Of a stretch of DNA of 64,000 bases, positions 22,399-33,585 are shown one piece after another. How positions within the stretch are numbered: the stretch's first letter is position 1; every line of letters begins with the position of its first letter. A program made the translations under genes and the position numbers. The stretch comes from Nepenthes gracilis (taxonomy: Eukaryota > Streptophyta > Magnoliopsida > Caryophyllales > Nepenthaceae). The stretch spans positions 25,847,540 to 25,911,539 of the forward strand of contig BSYO01000003.1 of assembly GCA_033239525.1 (NCBI GenBank), written 5' to 3'. The notes beneath the pieces are model-generated. The model had not been told where the DNA came from, did not search any database, and was given only the letters and a program-made list of their open reading frames with translations.

Positions 22399-24160
22399 TC
22401 ACTTTGAATATACTTTTGCATTCAAACTTTTAACTTGTGCTTCCAAATGTTGAAGGTGATCAACAAGTTTATTCATGTTTAGCCCTGGTCTTTGGTTGTG
22501 CAAAAGATTCATGGTGTAGCACTGTGGACGAATGTGACCAGCTTTCCCACATGCATGACAGGTAGGCACAAACTTAGGGGTGGAAGAATTGTTCATAGTC
22601 TTGTTATTACCTAGATTAGATGAGCCAAATCTATTATTCACACACGGCCTTGATGACTTTGGGTGTGTGGGCATGATTATGTGAAATTTTCGTGGCGGGA
22701 ATAAACACAGTTTTAGGTTTCACATCAGTTTGTACGAAATTCGCAACATACCCCAAACCCTGTTTATTTTCACCAATTTTTCCCAACCCGAGCATATGAT
22801 CTAATTTTGTAGACCCATTTATGAATTGTTTCAAATCTTTTCGAGAGGCTTCAAGTTCAGATTCTAAAGTTGTTCTTTGCTTAGTAAATGAGACTTTCAG
22901 ATTCTCAATTTCTTGAGTTTTAGAATCTAATGCGGATTGTAGAGCAAATCTTTCTTGTTCCAACTCAATGACCCTACTGTTTAAGGTTTTATTTTATTTC
23001 TTTACTTTCAAGCATACCCTAAACAGTTTGTTATAGGCTTCTTGAAGACCATCAGATTCGACTTCTGACTCATCCACAGAATTAGCAGAGTGATTAAAAT
23101 CTTCTACTGAGTGGTCACACATAGAGGTCATAAACGCCATGTACTTGACAGGGCCATTTTCAGAACATGTTTCACCCTCTTCTTCTTCGTCATCACTCAA
23201 GATCACATTAGCTTTAAAGGCTTGACCTTGTTGGCGTTTAAGGTTAGGACATTCAGCCCGGTAGTGGCCAAAGCCTTTACACTCATGACATTGAACTCCT
23301 TGAGTATTTTTTGATTTGTGGTCCTTGAGTTCACGTCGGTCTTTTTTCTCAAATTTATGTAATCGTTTTAAGTCCACATCCATTTATTCTGATGATGAAT
23401 TATTTTTCTTTAAGAATTTTTTAAAATTCTTAACAAATAATGCAAAATCATCATCGCTACATGATTCTTCATCGGAGTCCCGATTTCGCTCTTCCCTACT
23501 TGATTTTAGGGCAAGTGATTTATTCTTCTTTGATTGTGGCAATGTGTGCTCATAAGTTTGTAGAGACCCTACAAGTTCTTCTATTTTTAATTTATCTAAA
23601 TCTTTGCTTTCTTCAACGGCGGTAACTTTAGGTCTAAAGCGTTCAGGTAAAGATCGAAGGACTTTTCTCACAATCCTATTTTTTGGGATTCGTTCTCCTA
23701 AATTAAATGTAGAATTTACAATATCATTCAATTGAGCATAGAACTCATCAAAGGTCTCATCATCTTTCATTTTTATTTCTTCGAACCTAGTGGTGAGCAT
23801 TTGCAATTTTGAATTTTTTACTAGTTTCGTGCCTTCGTGAATAATTTCAAGAATATCCCATACATCTTTAGAAGTCTCACACATTGAAATCCGTTTAAAC
23901 TCATCGGGACACACAGCCATAAAAATAGCATGCAACCCCTTACTATTCCAATTACAAGCATCAAGTTCCTCTTTGGTCCATGAAGATAGGGCTTTGGGTT
24001 CGTTGCCCGAGGAACTAGTGGGTGGAGTCCACCCAACTTGGGTATGTGCCCAAACACACTCATCTAAAGATTTTAGGAATGCTCTCATCTGGACATTCCA
24101 ATAGGCATAGTTACTCCCATCAAAGAAGGAAGGAACGGAGAGCGATCCACTCGTATACAT
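22399..24160 (-). pseudogene. Copia/Sirevirus-like gag, unit 2 (nearly complete, few breaks)
   Basis: About 590 codons from ATG at 24160. Residues 1-258 carry the N-terminal SVPSFFDGSNYAYW motif and a UBN2-type Gag core. An in-frame TAA at 23384 follows (SSSE*MDVD). The frame then continues with a CCHC knuckle CHECKGFGHYRAEC and an acidic stretch, a second stop near 22991, a coiled coil (22634-22963), an 8-bp loss near 22650, and a second knuckle CHACGKAGHIRPQC. Gag packages element RNA. There is no pol, so mobilisation would need proteins in trans. The TAA at 23384 is also in unit 1, so it predates the duplication or is tolerated. Confidence 0.85.
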
Positions 24161-24186
24161 CTAGATCGGGGGTCGCGGATTGGGGT

Positions 24187-24203
24187 AAGTTTCTGATACC
24201 AAT
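24187..24203 (-). other. Primer-binding site, unit 2
   Basis: TTGGTATCAGAAACTTACC on the minus strand, immediately 3' of the 5' LTR end at 24204. Confidence 0.8.
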
Positions 24204-25242
24204 TGAAAAAGCACTTCTTGGTGCTTTCGCGGACAATCAAGTTTCGACCCCGTAAAAAGTATAGCGGAAGCAAAAATAAATAAATTAAATATCCGATACA
24301 CGTAAGAGATATTTAACTCTAGATGTAAACGGAACTAATAAGCATGCACAATATTAACAACAATGAGCAATAATAATAAAGGCGCGATTTTTGGTAATAA
24401 GCATGCACAATATTAACAACAATGAGCAATAATAATAAAGGCGATTTTTGGTGACGAAGTAAAAACTTCGATACCCACGTAATCGAGAAAAATACTCAGA
24501 GCTAGCGGCCGGGGAAGCAATGCACTATGAAAATCAACTTACGGGCCGGAGTGGTAACGGCCCAGCTAACCTAGCCGACTTACTCCGTCACGTGATCCAT
24601 ACCAAGGAACTCCTTGGATTTGCCTGACCAGGGCCGGACACCTTCCGGTCTTCATATCAATCTTCCCTCGAACCACTTGGAGTTTCCAATCACGAGCGAG
24701 TCTCCTTCTTCACGAACCAAAGTCTTCAACGATGGTAGAAGGATAAAAGTTTCAATGATGAAAGAAAATGGGTGAGAAAACTAATTAGAACATGTAGAAC
24801 AATATTGTAGAGATTAGTTTTCTCAAGAGAAGTAGGAATAATGGAGCATTTTAGGCTTTCTTCTCCAATGAGGCATGTAAATCAACTCTGCAGAATTCTT
24901 AGGGTTTCAAAAAAATAAGGCTAGTATTTATAGTGGAGCCAAAACCGCGTTTGAAAAATCTGCTCGTTGGGCCGGCGCTCGAGCGGGGCTCGAGCGCGCA
25001 GCGAGCGGCCCCCCTACTGGAATTTCAGCTCGAGCGGTTCTCGAGCTCCTGGCGAGCCGGGGACCTTCTATATTTTAGGCTCGAGCGGGAAACGAGCGAG
25101 AAGCGAGCGGGAAGGCTTAGGATGGGCTCGAGCGAATGAAGGGCGAACCGAACGGACTTTAACTCGACAACCCACAACCCGACATCAATACAATAATATA
25201 TATGGTTACGGAATATGCCAATTAGACAAAAAGTCTCTAACA
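24204..25242 (-). mobile_element. 5' LTR of the Copia array
   Basis: About 1039 bp, opening TGTTAGAGAC (complement ending at 25242) and closing at 24204. It is followed in element orientation by the primer site and flanked outside by AAAAG. Confidence 0.9.
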
Positions 25243-25745
25243 AAAAGAACTCTTGCTTTGTTGATAAAAAGAACTCCGGCTTTTTCTATCAAAAGAGGAA
25301 CTCCGGCTTTTAAAGGTAAAATTAACTCCGGTTTCACACACGAAAAGAGCTCCGTCCTTAACACGAAATGAACTCCGGCTTTTTCTGTCAAAAGAGGAAC
25401 TCCGGCTTTTTCTGTCAAAAGAGGAACTCCGACTTTTAAAGGTAAAATTAACTCCTGTTTCACACACGAAAAGAGCTCCATCCTTAACACGAAATGAACT
25501 CCGGCTTTTTCTGTCAAAAGAGGAACTCCGACTTTTAAAGGTAAAATTATCTCCGATTTCGCACACAAAAAGAGCTCCGTCCTTAACACGAAATGAATTC
25601 TGACTTTTTCTGTCAAAAGAGGAACTCTGGCTTGAATGAAAAACGAGCTCCGGTTCTGCACATGAAAAAGAGCTCCGCCCTTAACATGAGAATGAACTCT
25701 GACTTGTATTGAAAATTGAACTCCTATTTCATACAGAATATGAAC
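25243..25745 (+). mobile_element. LTR family C, forward, right part (with CGGAGTTC array)
   Basis: Continues the array interrupted at 17397. A unit of about 90-100 bp (CTTTTTCTGTCAAAAGAGGA ... GGTAAAATTA ... CACGAAATGAAC) is repeated three to four times between 25265 and 25620. The open frames of up to 180 residues are repeat artefacts. Confidence 0.7.
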
Positions 25746-26770
25746 CACGGTTTATTGAAAATGGCTTTCAAGAAAAGAAGTGTTCCTGTTACTTTAAGAC
25801 CCGGGATTGACTTCTGGCGAGATCGGTTCTCGGCATGCATTAAGACTTTTCGGTGGTAATCGAGGATAACTTCTGTCCATGGAGATATTTGTGGTCCGCT
25901 TTGCCCCTCGGGGTGTTATGGACGGAGGAGGAATTACCATTACGCCTACCTTCGGGTGGCATATGCCGTACCGATCCGTGAGATGGGATACCCATATGAC
26001 AAGATCTTGGCCTTAGATTGTGTGGAGTGAACACAATCTATCTTGATTATTCGCCCCCTCGGCTAGTAGGATATCTTGTGATGTGCATGCCGATATGATA
26101 TGAAGTAATGTTTACTGTTTTACTGGTATGTTATGTTACCGTACCGACTTTCGAATATGAAGTACCGATTACCAAATATGAAAGACCGTCTACCGATATG
26201 ATATGTCTTTGTTCACGTTTTGTCGTCACCCGATACCGATACGTTATTCATTTTTATTTCTCTTCTACCAATTACCGATTTTGAAATATAGTACTGTCAA
26301 GGTATATTTTCTCTATTTCTTGGATTGCATTCTGGTTCACCGTTTTATTTATGCATAGTTACCTGATCATTCTGCATCATTGTTTACTATCCATATGCAT
26401 GTACCTTGCTGAGTCTCAGCTCACTGTTTTATGTTTTTCTCCCACAGATGAAGCTTTAGAACTTGTGCCTGACGAGCTGGAGTGATTAGATTTTGTCTGC
26501 AGGATTAAAGACCTTGGAAGTTTATTTTAGAGATATATTATTGTAATGACTTGTTGAACATTTTGGTTATGTACTCAGGAATGAACATTTTGGAATGAAT
26601 ATGAATGCTTCCACAAATGTTAGTGTAACTTCCGCTTTACTTATTATGGTTAAAAGTATATGGGTCCTAGATGACATCTGTGATCTTGTGCTGCATCCAA
26701 TCAATTGAGTTGGGTTTTCAATTGTGTCAGGACTAACGGAATTAAAAAAAAAAAAATTCGTTCCGTCACA
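25746..26770 (+). mobile_element. LTR family B, forward
   Basis: Shares its end (TTCCGTCACA at 26770) and body with the reverse copy at 2798-3840. Hairpin box TGAGTCTCAGCTCA at 26410-26423, then pyrimidine tract and CAG|ATG at 26445-26450. It holds one copy of the unit that forms minisatellites elsewhere (25880-25935). The left edge is not sharp. Confidence 0.65.
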
Positions 26771-26791
26771 TTACCAAATGTTTGGGAAAAT

Positions 26792-29115
26792 TGTGATATA
26801 TTTGTTTTCGAGCATCATAAATTCGGATAATTAGATTATACCTTATATATTTGAAAAAAAAAACTTAAGTTTCGGAACCGTGGGTTGTGTTGGTGGTGTT
26901 GGCCGCCGGGTGCTGATTACAGGTGCGCAGCACCTGCTGCGCGCCGCACTATCGATCGAGCAACAACCTGTGATTTAAGCGGCCAAGAAATTTCTCTCTC
27001 GACCATTTCCAGAAAGAAGAGAGGGAGGAGGAGAAGAGAGGGAAGGGGAAATCCGAGATTCCCAAGTCCGCTTTCGAGCTCGAGCCAGTTAGAAAAGTTG
27101 TAGATCGGGTCAAGGCAAATGTACTCATACTTTTCTCTTTTGTTTTTTTACACTTTTATTCAATTTGTTTCGGATATTATCGTTCCAATACCGGAATAAT
27201 TTTATATTTTGTGATGCCCATACCCTAAACATGATAATACATCGATTTCATCTTCAAATATTGAGTTTTGAGTAGTATTTCGCTCTTCGAAAATGCTAAC
27301 CCCCGTTGGTACTATTCATCCCCGTCCGGGCCCTTTTTATCCACGAATATTTGGAGATTTTGCTTAATTTGGGTCTAGAATATCATTACTCTTATCATAT
27401 ATAGGTTAATTTACCGATTGTATATCAAATTTGGTGGTTTTATGTGAAAAGTCGTTCGCCAGAACCCTAACCCAGGCCTGGATCCGTATCACTGTTTATT
27501 TTTGGTGTTAATGCATGAATTGGCGTTAGATATTTATTACCATGACGTTGGCAAGTAAATGTGTGAATGTCATATCCGGTTTTGTAGATTTGACCCGTTC
27601 TCGAACATGGAATCCTAAACCTGCGTCTTAGAGGAATTTATTGATTGAATTGGGATATATGCTTGAATTGATTTTAAGACATCATCACCTGCACGTAGTT
27701 CAAGTTGATTTATTGATTGTGTCCAAATTAGTAGTTTTGTAGGGTCTTATACTCTCCGGAATCCTATCCCATGCCCCTCTTTGGACTCGATCCGAATTAA
27801 TCGTAATTATGCACGATTTAGCTCTGAAAATTATGATGCGTGCAATTGCAAAAGAAGTAGTCATCAGGAAGCTCCAAAGACATGATGGGCTCATTACGGT
27901 AAGAATTTCCTAATTGTTTCAATCTTATACTAATATATTCGCGTAACATGAACACAATAATTTGTAACATTCTAACAATCATGTTATGAACAATCTACGA
28001 AAGAATTAACAATTGGAAGTTTCAAGAATTCTATGACTTAATCTAAAAAGGATTTCTTACTCCTTCTGAGCTCCAAGAAATATTGAATATGAACTATGAA
28101 CACATGAGGACCTGAGCTCACGAAGAATATGAAAATATACTTATGAAAGGAAATCTGATGATGGAGGAAATTTTGTGATTAGGTGATTGATTTATGAACT
28201 GATTAATTTATGAAACGTTCTCCAACAGAGTGGGAACGAAGGAATTTGTATTTAAAAACAAAATTCCCTAATTGAATAAAGAACTAAGAATTTGGATCGA
28301 TGATTATAGATAATAAACTTTGACATGCTATGAATATCACAGTAGAAACTTCAGGATTACTCTGATCGTGTATCCTAACCGTATTATATAATGGGTGAAA
28401 TTTCTTGGCATGTCTTAGTATGTTATTACGGAAGGTCGTCTCCTCTTTTGGAACCGCTTGCGGTTGGACCGTCGCGGCTGATTGGCCCCGTCTATAAGAA
28501 TGGTATGTAGACGACCCGCCTCTGGATCTTAAATAGGAGAAGATGACTTTAAATTGTGTAGGAGGAAACACAATCCAGGCTACGACCGATCGCTCATTAG
28601 TCTGTGAGGCTTACTGACATTGGTTCCTTAACAAAATAAGTCTTTAGCGATGAATTGATAATTAAGAAAATGATAAGGAAACGAACCAAAGAAATATGGA
28701 ACGAACTGTGAAATCATCATTTCTTAATCATGATTTATAATCTCACATGCATCTCTGTTTTCTCTTATATGCATTATTATGTTTCTGAATATGAGATTTT
28801 GTATGTTCTTTGATATAAATGTGTACTTTGTTGAGCTTTTGGTTCACAATTACTATCTTTCTCCCTACAGATGTGCATGAGTTGCACTCGCTGAGATAGG
28901 GCAGAGGAATTGAGTTGGCATTGCTCGAAAATGATGAAAACGATCTTATGGATTTAGTTTTAACGTTTGATGTCTTCTGATGGGATTTTTCTGTATTTAT
29001 ATTGGATTTATTTCACAAATGTATGTATATGATGAAAAGAAAATATTCATAGTATAGTTCCGCTGTATAGATGAAAGTTTATGCTTCCACAAGTGGTTAT
29101 GTTTTGTTTCAGGTT
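26792..29115 (+). mobile_element. LTR family D, forward, left part
   Basis: Opens TGTGATATATTTG, matching the D LTR at 47303 (TGTAATATATCAA). The order is the same: inverted-repeat/GC stretch near 26915-26960, purine tract 27010-27050, donor-like AAG|GCAAAT at 27112, AT-rich body, hairpin TGAGCTTTTGGTTCA (28832-28846), pyrimidine tract and CAG|ATG at 28868-28873. It is interrupted by LTR E and its end lies at 32260-32510. Confidence 0.65.
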
Positions 29116-31935
29116 GTAAAGTTCGAGATCTCTTGATCAAGCAAAGTATAATTTATTAAGGTTAAATGATGCAGAGAAGTCTGACATTTAGAAAATTACT
29201 AAAATTAGTATGAATAAAATTCTCTAAGTAAAAATTAATAAATCCTAACACTCCACACACTCCATAGTATGTTGAAATTATTCTGAATTCAGCAAGAAGC
29301 GCAGTAACAAACTTTCTTCAGCAGCACAAGGCACTCGCAGCAATTTTCCCTCACACACTTAGTCAAAATTATAGTAAAATAAAACAGCTTTCAGCTACTC
29401 ACTTGAGGCAATATAATATGCATATATATAGAAATATATATAAAGAAGAAAGGAAATCCCACACGGCAAGCTGCATCAGAAACACACAAAATCAGCTGCC
29501 ACTTATTTTGTAGAATATATATATATACACATTTTTCTTCAGCAAGCCAAGTACACATGGCAACCAATTAATCAACTGATGGCCAGCATTTTACGGCAGT
29601 TGTAACCATAAAACAATAGCCCAATTTTAAGAAAGATAAAAGTAACCACAGCTGCTTATGTTGACTGCTGAAACAGCAGAATTTTTCACGGCAGCTTCTC
29701 ACCACCACACGACACAGCAGCAATATATAATTGCTGATAATTCAGAAAGGAGGAAGAGCCACGGAAGCAGCTCTTCACAGCTGTTGGAGCAGTCACCTCC
29801 CACGGCAGCAGTAGCGGCAAGCTGTTGAAGTAGGTGGCAGTAGCTCCTTCCAGCAAGAGATGAGTAAGCCTCTCAATTAAATTTATTTAAGGTCATGTTA
29901 GGGAGCTAGAGAGGGTTGAAAAGGAGAAGGAAATCGTGAGAAAAGAAAGGAAAACGTGGGAGAGAAGAAGGAAAAACAGAAAGGAAAACAGAGAGAAAAA
30001 TCAGAAGGGAGAAAGAAAACCGAAGACAGCAAGGGTGTATCTTAATTTTTGCTGGCAAGTGTACTCTGATTCCTTTCATTCTTTGTTGTTTTTCATTGTT
30101 AATTGGTAAAGTATTATTGATCTAATACTTGCAAATTGTATGAATTTGATTATAATTATCCAAAATTTCTTGAAATTGCTGAGCTGGATTCTGAAGTTTA
30201 AACAGACCAAGAAACTGTTTTCTGAACTTTTGCCAAACAGCCAACCAAACAATGTCCAATTGAGCCCAAATTCAGTATACTATAATTTCAGTGCCATACC
30301 TAAGTTGTGACCAAACAGCTCGAAAAGCCGAGTTGAGCCGGTCACTGAACCGGCCTTCATATTAGCAACCGGCCAGATTCAACAATTCTGCTGATATATG
30401 AACTTTTGGCCCCCAAACCGATGCCCAAATGGGCTGAACCGGCAGCCGTGATAGCTTGACATTATTATGATAATAACAAAGTGTATCTTTGAAAAAGTTG
30501 AGCCCGAACCGGTCACGAATCAGCCCCCAAGATAGTAACAGAAAACTGGTTGCATAAGAACACTGCTAATCCAGAATTTGTGGCCACTTCCCAGGCCTGA
30601 ACCGGCCAGATTTTGGCAGGAAACTGCCACGATCCCAACCAATTCTTAAACTTGTGTCTTTTATCTATTATTAGACTCCATGGACCAACTAAGAACCGGC
30701 CTTGAACTGGCCATAAAGGTCTCCCAAACAGAACTAGTCACTGCACCTTCCTATTGAAGCAGAATATGGCAGTCTGGAAACAGACAACCAAACCGGCCCT
30801 AACCCGGAGGATGCAGGAGCCGCCCCGGCCAAGTTATTTAGTACAAGAGTCAAGCTACCAACACACAAATTTGAGTCCAAAAATAGCTTAAATTGAATAG
30901 TGAACTGGCCCCTTGAAGAACTGGGTGTTAGCACCCATATGCTGGTAAAGGATAAGCTAAATGAACCGCTTTACCCTTTTTGTTTAGACCAACCGAAATG
31001 GCCCCTAAATTGGCCCAACCTGCATCTTGACCCAATTTGGATATTGAATCGACACTGAACCGGTCACCCGACCAAATTGATACTCGTCTTTGTAAATAAA
31101 ATTTGGGCAAATTGATCCAGCCATTAAACTAGCCATAAAATGACCATTGAAAATGATAAATTATCCTTATTGATGTAAGAAATTATTGTACGTAAAATAA
31201 CTCCATCCATGGAGAGATACGTGGACCGCCGTCCTCGGGGCACTATACAAGGAGGAAATGATATGATATGACCGCCGTCCTAGGGGCGCTGTACAAGGAG
31301 GAAATGATATGATATGACCGCCGTCCTCGGGGCGTTGTACAAGGAGGAAATGATATGATATGACCGCCGTTCTCGGGGCACTGTACAAGGAGAAAATGTT
31401 ATGATATGACCGCCATCCTCGGGATATCGGCCTTTGATTGTGTTGATTGAATACAATCTATCCTCGAATGTAGTTGCAGGATGTCGGCTTTTGGTCTCAT
31501 CTACGGATAATACAAGTAATATTACTCACCTCGGAGAGTAATATGGAGGTGAGGCCTACTTGCCCTAATCCCTCAAAATAAGGAAAAGTAAATAAAGTTC
31601 AGTGAAGGTTTCTTAAGATAAGAAAGTTATGAATAAAGTTTGGTAAAAGTTCACTAAAGAAAGAAAGATAAAAGCATTGCATTTCATGTATCCGATCCTT
31701 ATATATATATTAAAGTATGTTATGTATAAACATTGCATATCCTTACATAATATATACACTGCTGAGCATTTGGCTCACTTCTTACAATTTTTCTTCCATT
31801 CAGATGGATCACAAAAATTGACGATTGATGAGCAAAGTAAGAAGGAAGCTTCGAGACTCCTTACATTTTGTGGTACTTTAGAATTATGTACACTTTGAAT
31901 TTAGCATAGAAAAAAAAAAAAAAGAACGTGCACCT
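29116..31935 (+). mobile_element. LTR family E, forward, nested in D
   Basis: Related to the reverse copy at 37786-41220. Features: TATA run (AATATATATAAAG) near 29435; purine-rich leader 29900-30030; donor-like GGCAAGTG at 30054; a long body with many ACCGG(C/T) words (30330-31060); a 46-bp minisatellite; hairpin TGAGCATTTGGCTCA (31763-31777); CAG|ATG at 31801. Edges are approximate. The short frames at 30734-31110 are not genes. Confidence 0.6.
31205..31420. repeat. Minisatellite, about 4.5 copies of a 46-bp unit
   Basis: Unit built on GACCGCCGTCCTCGGGGC plus ACAAGGAGGAAATGATATGA. On the opposite strand its core (CTCCTTGTAC..GCCCCGAGGACGG) matches the 36-bp unit at 3470-3790. Confidence 0.9.
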
Positions 31936-32259
31936 AATGATGTTGTAAACTTAAAAGTTATAATATGTTGTTTTGATGATCTTAGAAATTGCTTCTGTTA
32001 TTTTGATAAATCAAATATGTTTCAGCCAAGTTTAATGAAAAAAAAAATGGCTTATGAATGTTCAGAATGCATCTTCCCTAATAAAACTAACACCGCAATT
32101 TAATAATGCGATGTTAGAGTCATTATGATTTTGGCTGATATTTAGATCCTGTGTATGATAAGATTATTATCCATAAATGAATGGATACAAGAAAGACGCA
32201 CATCCCTATCATGGTATAAAGAAAATATATCAGTACGTGGCACGTCACACATGTACCTA

Positions 32260-32510
32260 GTGGCATATCTTTGTATCCGATATTGTATCCGGAGACATAA
32301 CACTAGAGCCATGGAATGATTGTGGCAGTCTTGGAATCCAGTATTGTTTTGTTTCGTTGTCTGGATGTTGGGATAGATTTTGATGGATTTCTGGTATTGT
32401 TAAGGTTGTATGATTGATGTACATGATTAATATACATGTTTTGTATTTGGCCGACGTCCGTATTATAGTCAAAATTCTATCGAATTTTCAATTAAAAATA
32501 GGATATGGCA
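32260..32510 (+). mobile_element. LTR family D, forward, 3' end
   Basis: Matches 49600-49731 of the other D LTR (CAAAATTCTATCGAATTTTC versus CAAAACTCTGTCGAATTCTC), ending GGCA at 32510. With 26792-29115 it makes one D LTR split by E. The stretch 31936-32260 is AT-rich with no gene and may belong to either element. Confidence 0.55.
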
Positions 32511-32879
32511 AAAAAATTATTTTTTACTCAAATTCACCTATTCACCAAGACCCATAAAGGGATATCAAGTGTACTATTAGGAGAAACTAATTTATTGTTT
32601 TTCGTTCTATTAAATCTGCTATATCCACACGTTGCAAATGACCTCTATACATAAATAAATGCACCTCATCTACAAAAAAGAAACTCCAATAGCATATTTC
32701 TAAGAAAAAAAATAGAATTTTAAAAGATTAAACAACAATTGTAAAGTCCAATAATTTAAAATAAAATTCAAAAGATCTATCAACAATTTTTTTAAAAAAA
32801 AGTATGTACCAATCCTTCTGGTACATTTTGAGATAGAAAATAGCACCAAGCTAGGGCATCATATGAAACTGACTCCAAT
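32511..32879. other. AT-rich stretch upstream of viral remnant
   Basis: No gene seen. It may contain further decayed pararetroviral sequence, but nothing diagnostic could be read. Confidence 0.4.
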
Positions 32880-33585
32880 AATTTTAATAAAAAATTGACT
32901 AATTTAAATGGATTAAGAGTTATTAGAATTCTAAAAAAAAAAAAAGAGATACAATAATTAATACAAAATAAATTATTATGACTTTCATATCACCATTAAG
33001 TTTTTTAATTTAATTTGTAATGAAACAAGTTGAGCAAGAAATGGGTGTTTCAAGGCTAATTATTAACCATAAACAACTTAATAAAATTTTATCATAGATT
33101 AAATATCTAATTTGAAATAAAAGAGATTTGATTGGTAGGTTTAATAATGCCAGCCTATTTCCAATTTTGATATGATAAAGTGATTTATAGCAGATTGAAA
33201 TCTAGGATAAAAATCTTTACAGGACGGCTTTTATAATCTATTTTAGGCATTAAGAATGAAATGTAATATCTTTTGGACAAAAAAAATACTCAATCAGATT
33301 TTTAAAATATCATGAACAAAATATTTAATCAATGTATAAATTTTATTATTGTTTACATTGATAATGTTTTAATTTACTCAAAATTAATTGATAAACACTT
33401 TCAACATTTATAACAATTCTTATACATTATCAAACAAAATAGATTAGTTGTCTGTGCACCAATGATGAAATTACCTTAAACAAAAGTAAATGTTTTTAGA
33501 TTTAATATTTATCAATATATTATTAATCTAATTCAAAGAGTAATAGAATTCGATGATGCATTTTTAAATAAAACTCAAATATATG
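32880..33585 (+). pseudogene. Endogenous caulimovirid-like reverse transcriptase fragment (decayed)
   Basis: Translation across all three forward frames shows RT-family signatures in the right order. An EMGVSRLIINHKQLN string (33038-33085) corresponds to the fingers motif. A DL-rich and RTAF region follows (33110-33235), then a W/F-GxxN-like stretch (33255-33300). The catalytic VYIDNVLIYS string is at 33350-33380, then a HFQHL..FLYIIKQNRLVV stretch and a KVN..FNIYQ..I..IQR region. The last block is characteristic of plant pararetroviruses (Caulimoviridae) rather than Ty3/gypsy. In the catalytic motif DD has become DN, and many stops and shifts break the frame. It is a dead fossil with no expressible product. 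Confidence 0.7.

Larger units (their letters stand above)
17398..25242 (-). mobile_element. Tandem Copia/Sirevirus-like gag-only retroelement (3 LTRs, 2 internal regions)
   Basis: Minus-strand order: LTR (24204-25242), internal (21886-24203), LTR (20799-21885), internal (18462-20798), LTR (17398-18461). The unit is flanked by a perfect 5-bp target-site duplication AAAAG (17393-17397 and 25243-25247), so it behaves as one insertion. Each internal region is about 2.3 kb. It encodes only a Gag-like protein followed by several GGGGGAG tracts. Protease, integrase, RT and RNase H are absent. Sirevirus-type assignment rests on the Gag (UBN2-like with zinc knuckles) and on the multiple polypurine tracts near the 3' LTR. 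Confidence 0.88.

Noticed and set aside
25206..25748. 180- and 109-residue frames on the minus strand
   Set aside because: Repetitive translation of the CGGAGTTC array; repeat artefact.
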